64,000 bases of DNA from NCBI RefSeq assembly GCF_018613805.1, contig NZ_JAGGPL010000021.1, positions 1 through 64,000 on the forward strand, read 5' to 3'. Each line of letters begins with the position of its first letter. The first letter of the stretch is position 1. A model generated the notes under the pieces. It was not told where the DNA came from, made no database searches, and saw only the letters and a list, made by a program, of their open reading frames with translations. The DNA is from Arthrobacter sp. ISL-48. Lineage in GTDB: Bacteria > Actinomycetota > Actinomycetes > Actinomycetales > Micrococcaceae. This document shows positions 42,116 through 51,098 of the stretch, piece by piece. Both the position numbers and the translations under genes were made by a program.

Positions 42116-43195
42116 CTACAATCCTGGTGCACCTGCCAGCAGTTCGGACAAGACATCCGCAGCGGAGTCGTGCCGTATCAGGGGCGCGGCCTGGCCTGCC
42201 CACAGGGACATGAGCTCCGTCTTTCCCCGGGACGCGGCCTGCGGGCGGAACCGGCCCGTCAACCAGTTCTGCGCAGGGAAGGGCGCGATCCTGGATGGGT
42301 CCGCGAGATCGGCGACGACGCGGTTGGGGATGCCGCGCGCCAGCCGTCCACTGAAGGCCCTGGTGAGCACGGTTTCCCCGGCCGCCGGACTGCGGAGGAT
42401 GGCACGGTACTCCGGAACGGCAGCCGACTCCCTGGTGGCCAGGAACGCGGTGCCCACCTGCACGGCGTCAGCGCCCAGGGCCAAAGCGGCCCGGTAGCCG
42501 CGGCGGTCCGCGATGCCGCCTGCGGCGATCACCGGGATCTTGACGGCGTCGGCTACTTGGGGAACCAGCGCAAAGGTACCCATCAGGGATGTCTCGGCGG
42601 GCTTCAGGAAGGAGACCCGGTGTCCGCCTGCCTCCATCCCGGTGGCCACCACGGCATCCACGCCGCCGGCCTCCAAGGCCAAGGCTTCCGTCACGGTAGT
42701 GGCCGTGGCCACCACCACGATTCCACGCCGGTGCGCCTCCTCGATGATTTCAGGAGCGGGGACGCCAAACACAAAACTGACGACGGCGGGACCCGTCTCC
42801 AGGGTAGCGGCCACCTGTTCGGCGAAATCCGGGAGATATCGCTCGGGCATCTCCGGAAGCGGGAGGTCCAATTCGTCAAGGTAGGGGCGGAGAATACCGA
42901 CGTAGCGGTCGTAGTCCGCCTGTGCGAGGGGCGTGTTTTCGCTGCCGTCCGGCACCCAGAGGTTCAGGGCGAAGGGCCTGGCCGTCGCTGCCTTGAGCTG
43001 CCCGGCGGTCTTGTGAATGGCCTCGGCGTCGTAGCCGTACAGGCCGTAGGAACCCAGGCCGCCGCCGTCGCTGACGGCAGCCGTGAGCTGCACGGAGGAC
43101 ACGCCGCCAAAGGGCCCAAGAATAACCGGAAGATCAATGCCGAAGAGTTCAGTGACCCGGTTGGGGCGGGCTGATGTTCGCTGATCTTGCGCCAT
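42116..43195 (-). CDS. Nitronate monooxygenase family protein
   Basis: This 359-residue FMN-binding TIM-barrel protein has LFGIDLPVILGPFGGVSSVQL, VVATGMEAGGHRV, PVIAAGGIADRRGYRAALALGADAVQVGTAFLAT, typical of NMO/2-nitropropane dioxygenase-type enzymes. These oxidise toxic alkyl nitronates with O2. It is a single gene, with a short gap to the left of the T7SS-like island. Confidence 0.88.
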   Translation of the reverse strand: MAQDQRTSARPNRVTELFGIDLPVILGPFGGVSSVQLTAAVSDGGGLGSYGLYGYDAEAIHKTAGQLKAATARPFALNLWVPDGSENTPLAQADYDRYVGILRPYLDELDLPLPEMPERYLPDFAEQVAATLETGPAVVSFVFGVPAPEIIEEAHRRGIVVVATATTVTEALALEAGGVDAVVATGMEAGGHRVSFLKPAETSLMGTFALVPQVADAVKIPVIAAGGIADRRGYRAALALGADAVQVGTAFLATRESAAVPEYRAILRSPAAGETVLTRAFSGRLARGIPNRVVADLADPSRIAPFPAQNWLTGRFRPQAASRGKTELMSLWAGQAAPLIRHDSAADVLSELLAGAPGL

Positions 43196-43402
43196 TTGGG
43201 GGCTCCTTTACCGTCGCGGCTGCATTCGAATCCAGTCTGGCAGGGTTGGGGGCCTGCGCCTAAAGTCAGTCCGTTTCCGGGCCGGGGCAGTAGTAGTGAT
43301 CATGGCGCAAAGGCTTTGTCCAGGCATCCACGGGCTATGTACCGGGCCACGGGCGGCGCTAGACTGCTCGCATAAGTCGCCAATTACGTCAGGGAGAACA
43401 CC

Positions 43403-43747
43403 ATGAACTACACGGGGACTGGCAACGAGAAAGCGACGCCGGCCAGCGAACTCAATAGGACCCACGTTGGACAGACCGTGAGTTTCGAGCCCGACGAATT
43501 CACCATGGTGTTCGGGAAAATCGCGGCCATTGCCCGCAAGGAGGGCGGGGTGACCATTGCGCTGCAGGGAGTGGATGGCAGTGGGGGCCTACAGTCCAGC
43601 TACAGCCTTCCGGGCAGCCAGCACGTGTACCTCCAGCCGGATATGCTCACCAATACCGAATCCACCATCAAGGATCTCTTCGGCAAGGTCCAGGAAAACC
43701 TCCGGGGTACCGGCCATAAAGGTGATGACAAGACTGACAAGCTTTGA
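43403..43747 (+). CDS. Hypothetical protein (114 aa)
   Basis: A soluble protein (MNYTGTGNEKATPASELNRT...) with a beta-rich middle (GQTVSFEPDEFTMVFGKIAAI, GGVTIALQGVDGSGGLQSSYSL) and a charged C-terminal helix. AGGGAGAA lies 7 bases upstream of the ATG. No family is recognised. It marks the boundary between housekeeping genes and the T7SS-like island. A tiny frame at 43935-44024 downstream (29 residues, hydrophobic) is too short to support. Confidence 0.6.
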   Translation: MNYTGTGNEKATPASELNRTHVGQTVSFEPDEFTMVFGKIAAIARKEGGVTIALQGVDGSGGLQSSYSLPGSQHVYLQPDMLTNTESTIKDLFGKVQENLRGTGHKGDDKTDKL

Positions 43748-44044
43748 CCCAGTTCTGACCATGTTCTGACTGAGCTGAGGGCTTGAAGAACGTTCATGGC
43801 ACAGCCCCCGGGAGTCGAATTCTGAACCTCAGGGGATGTTCTCCGTTCTTGAGCCAATACCTCCCTCGTCTATGGCCAACGCTGAGCATGGATGGCTAGC
43901 TATGGTGCATCGGCGAGATGGAAGGTGCACCGAGATGACCGTTACTGAGTATGTCTCACGTCTAGCCATCATCCTGGGGTCTTTGACCGCGGTCCTGGCG
44001 CTGTCTGCCAGGATTATGCGCTAGGGGTCAAGTCGCTAGATTTC

Positions 44045-44160
44045 GCGATATCCCGGCCGGGCTGGTGCCAGGCGCATAAGCGCAAGACCTGACCGTCAAG
44101 CGCCTGGCGTACGAAGACTTGCGCGGAAGTCAATTCGGCTGATGCCTGTGTGTAGGCCGC
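44045..44160 (-). pseudogene. Fragment of a T7-type toxin N-terminus
   Basis: The minus strand reads AYTQASAELTSAQVFVRQAL, nearly identical to AYEQASAELSSAQVFVRQAL near the start of the intact toxin at 46698. DNA identity extends into the next 60 or so bases, with small deletions that break the frame. It has no start codon and is fused directly to the immunity remnant. It is debris from a second toxin copy. Confidence 0.8.
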
Positions 44161-44393
44161 TATGTCTGCCCAGAGCATGCCGATGAAGAACACGCAAGCG
44201 TCCCCTTCGTTGTCCCACCGGCGGAGATCGTCTTTTGGCCGCGTTGCCCAACAAAGGTTTCCCACATCCCGTCCTCGGCTTGCATGATGCAGGCGTATTC
44301 ATCTCTAAATTCGCCGATCCAGTAAGCCTCCGGATCGATGCCAGCCTGCTGAAGCGCGTACTCCAATTGCCCGACGTTCATTGGCAGCATCAT
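44160..44393 (-). pseudogene. Frameshifted copy of the candidate immunity gene
   Basis: The frame starts at 44393 or 44390 (MMLPMNVGQLEYALQQAGID) and is clearly homologous to the intact gene at 44576-44836: IGEFRDEYACIMQAEDGMWETFVGQRGQ corresponds to IGEFGDDRSCIVQAPDGDWETFNGERGK. Near 44235 the frame shifts, and homology resumes as DDLRRWDNEGDACVFFIGMLW, against LDLRRWDDEGDACVFFVGTLW in the intact gene. It no longer encodes an intact protein. Confidence 0.85.
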
Positions 44394-44431
44394 GGCGTGA
44401 CCTCTCTTATGAGTCCGAATTCCGGCAGATC
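44390..44431 (-). pseudogene. Tail of a second TNT-type toxin
   Basis: Fourteen codons ending DLPEFGLIREVTP-stop precede the frameshifted immunity copy with an ATGA overlap. The intact toxin likewise ends GFIREVTP-stop overlapping the intact immunity start. An in-frame stop lies two codons upstream of this tail, so it is a deletion remnant of another toxin-immunity module. The rest of the gap (44432-44575) has no gene. Confidence 0.7.
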
Positions 44432-44575
44432 GTTTTAGACACTGCACGGCCTAGGCAAAGGAAGGTCACGAGGTGTCCACTCATCAATTGGTGGGCATGC
44501 CGTGGCATTCAGGGCAGCGGCTTTGAAAAGATTGTATTGACCTCCATCGCAACGTGAACCGTGAGCCACGGCACG

Positions 44576-44836
44576 CTAGAGGTTGTCTTTGTGGAGGAGT
44601 TGCATCGTTTGTGCCCAGAGCGTGCCCACGAAGAAGACGCAGGCGTCGCCTTCGTCATCCCATCGGCGAAGGTCAAGTTTTTTCCCTCGTTCACCGTTGA
44701 ACGTTTCCCAGTCGCCATCGGGGGCCTGAACGATACACGATCGATCATCCCCGAATTCGCCTATTGAGTAGCTCGCGGGGCTTATCCGTGTTTGCGCGAT
44801 CTGATACTGAAGTTCGGAAACAGTCTTGGGAATCAT
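44576..44836 (-). CDS. Candidate immunity protein for the TNT-type toxin (86 aa)
   Basis: This small acidic soluble protein has no recognised family. Its ATG overlaps the toxin stop (ATGA), the layout typical of toxin-immunity pairs. A second, decayed copy next to toxin debris at 44.0-44.4 kb shows that the two genes travel together. The conserved core is the IGEF...WETF...LDLRRWDDEGDACVFFVGTLW segment. Known TNT toxins are neutralised by a dedicated cognate inhibitor (IFT in Mycobacterium tuberculosis); whether this protein has the same fold cannot be judged here. Confidence 0.65.
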   Translation of the reverse strand: MIPKTVSELQYQIAQTRISPASYSIGEFGDDRSCIVQAPDGDWETFNGERGKKLDLRRWDDEGDACVFFVGTLWAQTMQLLHKDNL

Positions 44837-46698
44837 GGTGTTACCTCTCTAATGAACCCTTTTGCCAACAGCTCCCGGATGGTGAGGTTGGTGTAGTACT
44901 GCACTGCGCCTCCGCGCTTGTCGATGGCTGGTCCGGCTGGGCCGCCCCAAGCAGGAACGTCGTGAAGGACTTCGTATTGATGGTATCCATCCTGTGGATC
45001 GAATTTTTCCAGGCTGAAGTCCGGCAGCCCGCGGTCGGGGAAATTCTCTCCTACTGGAGAGCTGAACCTCCCATCTGGCAAACCGTAGCGGTCGATGAGA
45101 TGGCCCGGTTGAAGGACGACAGGTACTCTGGATTCCGGCGTGAGGAATCCTTCAGGGTGTTGCTGATCGTCGGGCCAAGCATCGCTCCTGATGCGCGGAG
45201 CGCCATTCGGGTAGGTTCCGTCAGCGTACTTTTGGGTGTACTCTTGCCTGGTTTTCCCGTCCCACATCCTGAAGTCCTCCGGTATCTGTCGCTGAACTAG
45301 CGGACTGTCGGCTGTCAGACCAGGCTTGGGTCTCTGTCCGGGATAGTTATTGTTTGCAAGGTCAGCGCGCGGGTGGACAAGGTCTCTCGTTGACATAGTG
45401 GCACCGCTTGGACCGTAGTGGACGATCCCGATTGAGTCGAGTTCTTCCACCTTAGCTGCTGCATTCGCGACTCGCTGGCCCGCGATCGTCTTGCTCATCT
45501 TGCTGGTCCCGGCTACCACGTCGCGGGCGAGCCCCGCTCTCGTTCCGGCTTTGAAACTGTTCACTGCTGCCCCGACACCGACTGTTGAGATGCCGCCGAG
45601 GAGGATGTCGTGGGCAATGTTCGTTGGGACGCCGCCGTGCATGGCGGCGTCCATGCCGACGCTGACTCCGGAGTTGAACGCGATCCCGGTCATGGCCCTG
45701 ATAGGGGCCGGGGCTTTAGTGCCGAGGTAGGTGAGGGCTTTGACGACTTTGATCTCGCGTAGCATCCCGACGGTCCGGGTAATGGTCCCGGTGATTCCGG
45801 CCATTCTGGCACCGACGGTGGCTGCGACTTCCACGAGCCGGGCAATCATCGCCGCGACCCGGGTGCCGGTGAGACCTATCCTCGCCATGAGCGCGGCGTT
45901 GCCCACGACTTCGGACGCGCCGAAAGTGAACGCCGCGAGAACTGCTGCCCCGACTTCCACTGCCACTGTGGTGATCAGGAGTTCCTGGAGTTCCCGAATG
46001 ATCGCAGCATGGGCCTCTTCGATACCGTCTGCGTACTCGGTGCAACCCTGTCCCAGCGCGTGCGAGCTGGTCGACAGGTCGTTCAGGTAGCCCCGGTATT
46101 GCTCCAGTTTGGCCTGCACCAGGCTGAGCTCGGGGGTTACCAGCCCGCCCAGTGCGGTGCTGGCGGCGTCAACTTTCCCTGCAGCGCTGGACAGGTCATC
46201 CCCGGCACGCTGCCATGCGGTCCGGGCGGACCTGAGCTTGCCCGCGTCCCCGTTGGGCCAGACGGCCCCGACCACCGACTGGACCCATTCCCAGCCCTCG
46301 GGAACGAAATCACTCCGTCCGCCCAGCGCGGTCGGGGATACCAGCGAGCACGTCCCGGACAAGTCCGAAGTATCGGCAGTACACGCGGCAAGCCCCAGCG
46401 GTGCGATCCCGCCCGACGCATAATGCTCAGCATCTGACCAGACATTCGCCGTGTCCGCCAGGAGTTTGGCCAGCACCCCGGCACCGGTCACGGCATCGGT
46501 GATTCCGCTGACAAGGTTCTGGGCCGCTTCGTCGTAATCGTTGGCGAACTTCGCGCCGGCGTCATCGTTTCCGGCCATTTGGTGCGCACCGGCCAGGCCA
46601 CTGCTCAAACCGTCAAGCGCCTGGCGCACGAACACTTGCGCGGAAGACAATTCGGCTGATGCCTGTTCGTAGGCCGAGGTATTGACAACAATGCGCAT
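44833..46698 (-). CDS. T7SS-type polymorphic toxin with C-terminal TNT (NAD+ glycohydrolase) domain
   Basis: This 621-residue protein has a helical N-terminus (about residues 1-110: AYEQASAELSSAQVFVRQAL) resembling ESX/WXG secretion domains, then a hydrophobic Ala/Gly-rich middle (about 230-370). The C-terminal domain, from about 525, carries the TNT signature: HLIDRYGLPDGRFSSPVG, FPDRGLPDF, YHQYEVLHDVPAWGGPAGPA, GGAVQYY and LLAKGFIREV. Arg537, Arg556, His573 and Gln600 lie where TNT enzymes bind or hydrolyse NAD+. Such toxins kill by depleting NAD. WXG100 genes directly upstream suggest T7SS export; target cell is unknown. Confidence 0.82.
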   Translation of the reverse strand: MRIVVNTSAYEQASAELSSAQVFVRQALDGLSSGLAGAHQMAGNDDAGAKFANDYDEAAQNLVSGITDAVTGAGVLAKLLADTANVWSDAEHYASGGIAPLGLAACTADTSDLSGTCSLVSPTALGGRSDFVPEGWEWVQSVVGAVWPNGDAGKLRSARTAWQRAGDDLSSAAGKVDAASTALGGLVTPELSLVQAKLEQYRGYLNDLSTSSHALGQGCTEYADGIEEAHAAIIRELQELLITTVAVEVGAAVLAAFTFGASEVVGNAALMARIGLTGTRVAAMIARLVEVAATVGARMAGITGTITRTVGMLREIKVVKALTYLGTKAPAPIRAMTGIAFNSGVSVGMDAAMHGGVPTNIAHDILLGGISTVGVGAAVNSFKAGTRAGLARDVVAGTSKMSKTIAGQRVANAAAKVEELDSIGIVHYGPSGATMSTRDLVHPRADLANNNYPGQRPKPGLTADSPLVQRQIPEDFRMWDGKTRQEYTQKYADGTYPNGAPRIRSDAWPDDQQHPEGFLTPESRVPVVLQPGHLIDRYGLPDGRFSSPVGENFPDRGLPDFSLEKFDPQDGYHQYEVLHDVPAWGGPAGPAIDKRGGAVQYYTNLTIRELLAKGFIREVTP

Positions 46699-46702
46699 AT
46701 TC

Positions 46703-46993
46703 TCAGATCCAGCCTTGCTTCAGGGCATTTCCAGCCTGGTCGTACTGTCCCTTGGCGTGGGAGACCTGGCTGATGAAGTTGTCTACCTCAGTGACCATTG
46801 CGTTTGATTCGTTCTGCCACCGGGCCATCTGGGCTTCGAAGCTCCGGGCCGCGGCCCCGTCCCACCCCGCGGTGACGGTGGCCGAGCCGGACGTGACCTG
46901 GTCCAGCAGTTCCCGGGCGTATGTTGTCACGGCCGCGAGCTCTTCCAGGAGCACGGCAATCTGGGATTCGTCGGCCTCGAATGTGGAGCTCAT
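46703..46993 (-). CDS. WXG100-family protein (EsxB/EsxA-like)
   Basis: This 96-residue two-helix protein has Trp44-Asp-Gly46 at the hairpin. Length and helix pattern match WXG100 proteins, which pair as dimers and act as secretion partners. Its ATG overlaps the stop of the upstream WXG100 gene (ATGA), and the toxin starts 4 bases after its stop. It is likely the export partner or chaperone for the toxin. Confidence 0.85.
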   Translation of the reverse strand: MSSTFEADESQIAVLLEELAAVTTYARELLDQVTSGSATVTAGWDGAAARSFEAQMARWQNESNAMVTEVDNFISQVSHAKGQYDQAGNALKQGWI

Positions 46994-47361
46994 TGGGCAC
47001 CGGCGCGTTCACGCGAGGGGACTGAGGACGCTGCCGGTGGTGTTGCTGCCACACCTGCGGCCCCCGTCGCTGCGGCGGCGATTTTCGCCAGGCTTTCGTC
47101 GGTGATGGTGAAGGTCGAGGCACTCACGCCAGCGAACGTTGACAGGGCGGTCAGTGCTTCCCAAACCCCTCTGGATCCGTGGACCCATCTGCTGAAGGTG
47201 CTGTTGAGTTCATCGGCTGTGGTTCCCTGCCATGAACTGCCCAATACCTGGCCTGCGCGGGCCTGCAATGCCAGAACACGGCGCTCCAGTTCTCCCGCGT
47301 GGGCGGACAACGACCCGGAAAAGCCCTCCAGGGCCGCGCCATCGACACGCACATCCGCCAT
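46990..47361 (-). CDS. WXG100-family protein with extended tail
   Basis: From ATG 47361, with AGGTGG upstream, this is a 123-residue protein. Trp44-Gln-Gly46 forms the WXG turn, at the same position as in its partner. The C-terminal 40 residues are an Ala/Pro/Ser-rich tail not present in simple WXG100 proteins. It is the first gene of the toxin operon and should dimerise with the downstream WXG100 protein. Confidence 0.82.
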   Translation of the reverse strand: MADVRVDGAALEGFSGSLSAHAGELERRVLALQARAGQVLGSSWQGTTADELNSTFSRWVHGSRGVWEALTALSTFAGVSASTFTITDESLAKIAAAATGAAGVAATPPAASSVPSRERAGAQ

Positions 47362-47473
47362 GCAGATCACCACCTATGTTCTCGAAAATCAATCGACTCT
47401 TAATTTAGCTAGATGATAGTCATATTCGGTCTGGTCACGGCACGACCGTGTCCGACCGCCTGATGACTGGGTT

Positions 47474-49066
47474 TTAGCGTCGTTTGCGACCGGTTGCGGC
47501 TATGCCGTAACCGCCGCCCAGGCCAAGTCCGGCTGCGAGGACGCCGACGAGAATCAGAACCCACCATGGGAAGTCCGAGGTTGCACTTACCTGGGTTGTG
47601 GCGGCTGCAGTGGGCCCTTCCGGAGTGGTTGGGGTGGTCTGTGATCCAGGTGTTTGCCCGAAGACCTCAGGGGTGGGGTCTTGGCTGAGAAGGCCACTGT
47701 TGGCGGCGTTCGGGGTTGAGGAATTCAGGTCCGGGACCTTGTCCGTGAGCAGCCGCGTGAAGGGGTCTGTGGTGGGTGCTGCGATGATTTGGTGGATCAG
47801 GGGGACCGGAGCGGGTGCCGGTGCTTGCACCGTGGGGTCGCTGGGCAACGGAGCGACCGGAACGATGGGGACCACCGGGGTGACCACAGGGAGCCCCGGT
47901 TTATCAGGAGTCACCACGGTGGGCTCCGGGAACACGGCGATCCACGTCGCGGCCAGCCGGGCCTGGCCCGATGTAGCTGCGACCTGGTACAACCCGGCAG
48001 GAGTGTTCGCCGGGATGGTCACTGATGTGCTGGCCAAGGCACCGTCCTTGACGGCAACGTTCTTCGCCAGCTGCGTGACGATGGTGGTTCCGTCGGAGTT
48101 GTAAAGGGTCAGGTCGAGCGCATAGGACCCGGCAGCGAAGCCGGTACCGCTGATCGTGGTGTTGTACCCGCCCACGACGCCGGTGTTGACGGTGGATGCG
48201 AGCGAGGCGTTGGCGCGCAGCACGTAAACCGAAAGCTGGGCATTGACACCTGTGGTGTCATCAACGACGTTCACCACATACTGGGCCTCGGGGGTGAAAG
48301 GGCTCGGAGTCAGGACGAAATCGAAATTACCGCCGGCGTCCACAGTTGCTGTTCCGCCGGGAAGCAGCAAGCTGCTCGTGGTGAGAGTCACAGTGCCGCC
48401 GGGGACGAATGCGGTGCCCTTGATGCTGGCGGATGTTCCCGGAGCGATCGGCAGGTTCGGGCCTGTGACGTGCGGGTCGTAAACAGGGGTCTGCACGACG
48501 TAGACAGTGGTTGAAGTGCCCGTTCGGGTTTTGCCCCCGGCGTCAGCCTGGGCTACGACGACGTCGTAGGCACCCTGGGCTTGGTCGCCGGGCAGCGCGC
48601 AGGAAAGATCCTGGTTCGCCGGTTGCGGGGTGAGGACGCATGTGGATGTGACCGCAGGCCTTGACGGGTAGGTCCTGGTCAATGTTGCCTGTGCCGGGAA
48701 CAGGGGATCAAGGCCCATCACGCTGCCGGTGAACGTGCCGCCCGGCTGGGCCGATACCTGATCAACCGTGACCGTGATCGGACCTGAGACGGCCGGCGGC
48801 GTCTGGGTCTGGGTCTGGGAACGTGACGGCTGGGCCGTCGAGGGTGCCGCGGTTGCTGTGGAAGCAACTGGGCTTGGCGTCACGGATGCTTGGTCCGGGA
48901 GGTTTCCATTCACCGGTGCGCTGGGGGTCGGGGTAGTTGTTCCCGCCACAGTGGCAGATGTCGCTGCCTGCGAGGCGACGACCGGCAAGCCCAAGAGGCT
49001 GCTGACGGTCAAGGCTGCCAGACCAATGCGCAGTGCTGTGACTTTTTTTGGCGCGGCTTGTCCCAC
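47474..49066 (-). CDS. Secreted surface protein with beta-sandwich repeats and C-terminal anchor
   Basis: This 530-residue protein has a signal peptide (about residues 1-35), a Thr/Ser/Pro-rich linker, and then three or so Ig-like/IPT-type beta-sandwich units (about 95-390). A Pro/Thr-rich stalk and a membrane helix with a basic end (FPWWVLILVGVLAAGLGLGGGYG, then GRKRR) follow. No LPXTG motif is visible. It lies between the RDD/propeller protein and the WXG100 pair and may be a membrane-anchored adhesin or scaffold of the secretion locus; this is inferred from position. Confidence 0.7.
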   Translation of the reverse strand: MGQAAPKKVTALRIGLAALTVSSLLGLPVVASQAATSATVAGTTTPTPSAPVNGNLPDQASVTPSPVASTATAAPSTAQPSRSQTQTQTPPAVSGPITVTVDQVSAQPGGTFTGSVMGLDPLFPAQATLTRTYPSRPAVTSTCVLTPQPANQDLSCALPGDQAQGAYDVVVAQADAGGKTRTGTSTTVYVVQTPVYDPHVTGPNLPIAPGTSASIKGTAFVPGGTVTLTTSSLLLPGGTATVDAGGNFDFVLTPSPFTPEAQYVVNVVDDTTGVNAQLSVYVLRANASLASTVNTGVVGGYNTTISGTGFAAGSYALDLTLYNSDGTTIVTQLAKNVAVKDGALASTSVTIPANTPAGLYQVAATSGQARLAATWIAVFPEPTVVTPDKPGLPVVTPVVPIVPVAPLPSDPTVQAPAPAPVPLIHQIIAAPTTDPFTRLLTDKVPDLNSSTPNAANSGLLSQDPTPEVFGQTPGSQTTPTTPEGPTAAATTQVSATSDFPWWVLILVGVLAAGLGLGGGYGIAATGRKRR

Positions 49067-49108
49067 GATGATCTAGTCCCCTCTAGTTTCCTGTGCGCCG
49101 CAGCCCTG

Positions 49109-50926
49109 TCACTTGGCAGCGAATACTAATATTTCGTTGTCTTTGGTTTTGACGATCGCCCCGCTGGGGCTGATCGCCAAGGGTGTCACCCCGTTGTAGG
49201 GCGTCACTTTGTTGGACTGGATAAACACAGGGCCCTCATCATTAGCACCAAGGACCCCGTCGGCGAGAATGCCGGAACGTTTGATGCCTTGGGCCTTGAG
49301 GTCCAATACTGGTAATCCAATCGATTGATTATATGCATACCCCGCGAAAGCGGCCCAAACGAAGCCGTTTCCCCGCACCCATGCGGGATCTTCCTCAACC
49401 CGCGAGTAGCTGATATCCATGCTGGAAAGCAATTCACCCGTGGATTCCCGGTATACGGCCACTGTCACCGGGTTCTGCGGGTCATGGCTGTCAGGGAAGG
49501 CTGACCACAAAATCACGGCCAGTCCATGCCCGGCGGTCACCCATTTCATGACCTGCTGGTTCTCCTCCGGAGCGTTCAGCGGGACGTCTTGGCGCGTTTT
49601 CGCGTCAGGACTGCTCAGGGTCAGGGACCCTGAGTATTTGGCGCTGAGGAGTTTGTCCCCGTCCACCCCAAGAGCGATCTTTCCCTCGATGGCTGTCAGC
49701 TCGGTGAGCCCTGTTTTGGTCAGCGTCGAGAGTTTCCCGTCACGCGCGGTGATCAACAAATCAGTCCCGGCAGTGGATATCGCCGCATCAGCGGGTATCT
49801 TCGCCGTGACTGCAGCTGCCTTGCCCAAGCTAGGCACCCAGCCGTGAAGCGTGTCGCCGATGCGCCAGACCATGCCGGGCTCACCGCTGATTTGTGTTTC
49901 CTGGGCAAACAACACGTCACCGTCGATTGCCTGCTCACTAAGGACTGTTCCGGTGGCATTGTCCAGAATCGTCAGGGCACGGTTATCGAAAATGAACGTG
50001 CCGGCCTGCGCCGCGGTGGCCTGCGCTGTGGCGCTGAGCGGTTTCCGCCAAACGGGCCCCACCTCGTATCCGGGGAAACCCGTGCCCGCCCCTGCTGTGA
50101 GCGGAGGCTTAAGGAGGGCAAGATTAGCGGCGCTGATTTGGTTGGGCCGGGTCGGACGCTCCAAAGGTTGCAGGAACCCGACACCCCAGGCAGAGGTGAT
50201 AGAGAGTGCACCGATGACGACCACCGCGACGACGCCCTGAACAGCCGGCACCACCCACCGCGGCAGGCGTGGACGCGCGGGCGCTGACGGGGTTGCAACC
50301 TGTGGCACGGAAGGCTGCGGTGCGGCGGTTACCGCGGGTCGTGAATGATCCGACCAGACCGGAAGCTTGGGCGGGAAAACCTTCACCATCGCGGCTGTCC
50401 CGGGTCGGACCCAGTCCTCGATCACTGGCGAGTAATACGAAGGCGCGGGATTGAGGGGATCGACACCCGCGTTGATGTCGATGACCGTTGACTCGCCCAG
50501 CCTATGCAACCAGGTGTCCTGATCGTTGCCCCTTTTCCGGAACTCCACCACGAAGATCAGCGGCCCGACGCCAGCCAGCAACAAACCACCCAGCGAAGCG
50601 ATGCCACGCTTAACCGTCTGGCCGAAGGGCGCCGGCGCCTTGGCGTCCTCCGCAAGGACCCGCAGTCCCAGAAGCCGCCCACCGGCCGACTGACCCGTTT
50701 TGGAGAGCATCGCCGCAAGAACCAGGCCGTACACAGCACCGATTACTGCGATGGTCAGGAGCCCGAGGATTCCCGGTCCCGGTACCGGGATGAAGCCCTT
50801 GGGGATCAGGAGCAGAACAGCCGGGCACGCTGGTATAACGAAAACGGCAAGGTCAATGAGGTAGCAGGCGGCACGGCGGGGCAATGACGCGGAAACGACG
50901 CCTTCAGGCACAACAGCACTTTCCAT
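49109..50926 (-). CDS. RDD-domain membrane protein with extracellular beta-propeller-like region
   Basis: This 605-residue protein has an N-terminal RDD domain (about residues 10-150): PRRAACYLIDLAVFVIPACP, then GQSAGGRLLGLRVL with the Arg/Asp pattern. A second helix (RLPRWVVPAVQGVVAVVVIGAL) comes at about 220-245. The rest, about 280-605, has repeated PQQ/propeller-like strands (TGTVLSEQAIDGDVLF, DGKLSTLTKTGLTELTAIEGKIALGVDGDK). In the ESX systems, EccB is a membrane protein with a large periplasmic domain; this protein could fill a similar role, but that is inference. Confidence 0.7.
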   Translation of the reverse strand: MESAVVPEGVVSASLPRRAACYLIDLAVFVIPACPAVLLLIPKGFIPVPGPGILGLLTIAVIGAVYGLVLAAMLSKTGQSAGGRLLGLRVLAEDAKAPAPFGQTVKRGIASLGGLLLAGVGPLIFVVEFRKRGNDQDTWLHRLGESTVIDINAGVDPLNPAPSYYSPVIEDWVRPGTAAMVKVFPPKLPVWSDHSRPAVTAAPQPSVPQVATPSAPARPRLPRWVVPAVQGVVAVVVIGALSITSAWGVGFLQPLERPTRPNQISAANLALLKPPLTAGAGTGFPGYEVGPVWRKPLSATAQATAAQAGTFIFDNRALTILDNATGTVLSEQAIDGDVLFAQETQISGEPGMVWRIGDTLHGWVPSLGKAAAVTAKIPADAAISTAGTDLLITARDGKLSTLTKTGLTELTAIEGKIALGVDGDKLLSAKYSGSLTLSSPDAKTRQDVPLNAPEENQQVMKWVTAGHGLAVILWSAFPDSHDPQNPVTVAVYRESTGELLSSMDISYSRVEEDPAWVRGNGFVWAAFAGYAYNQSIGLPVLDLKAQGIKRSGILADGVLGANDEGPVFIQSNKVTPYNGVTPLAISPSGAIVKTKDNEILVFAAK

Positions 50927-51098
50927 TCGCGGACAAGAGGGTGGGAATCCCTTCGAGTGTAGGCGACGTACTCACCACTGGAGGGCCGGGCACGCCCAGC
51001 GCCGTTGCGAGGCACCGCGTCGGGTTGCATTGCCGGCAAGGGTTTTCTAAAGTCAATGGTGTAATCATGCTTTTCCCTCATAATCAAGGAACCACTTA

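Noticed and set aside
43935..44024. 29-residue hydrophobic frame
   Set aside because: No convincing ribosome site, no family, and it borders toxin debris.
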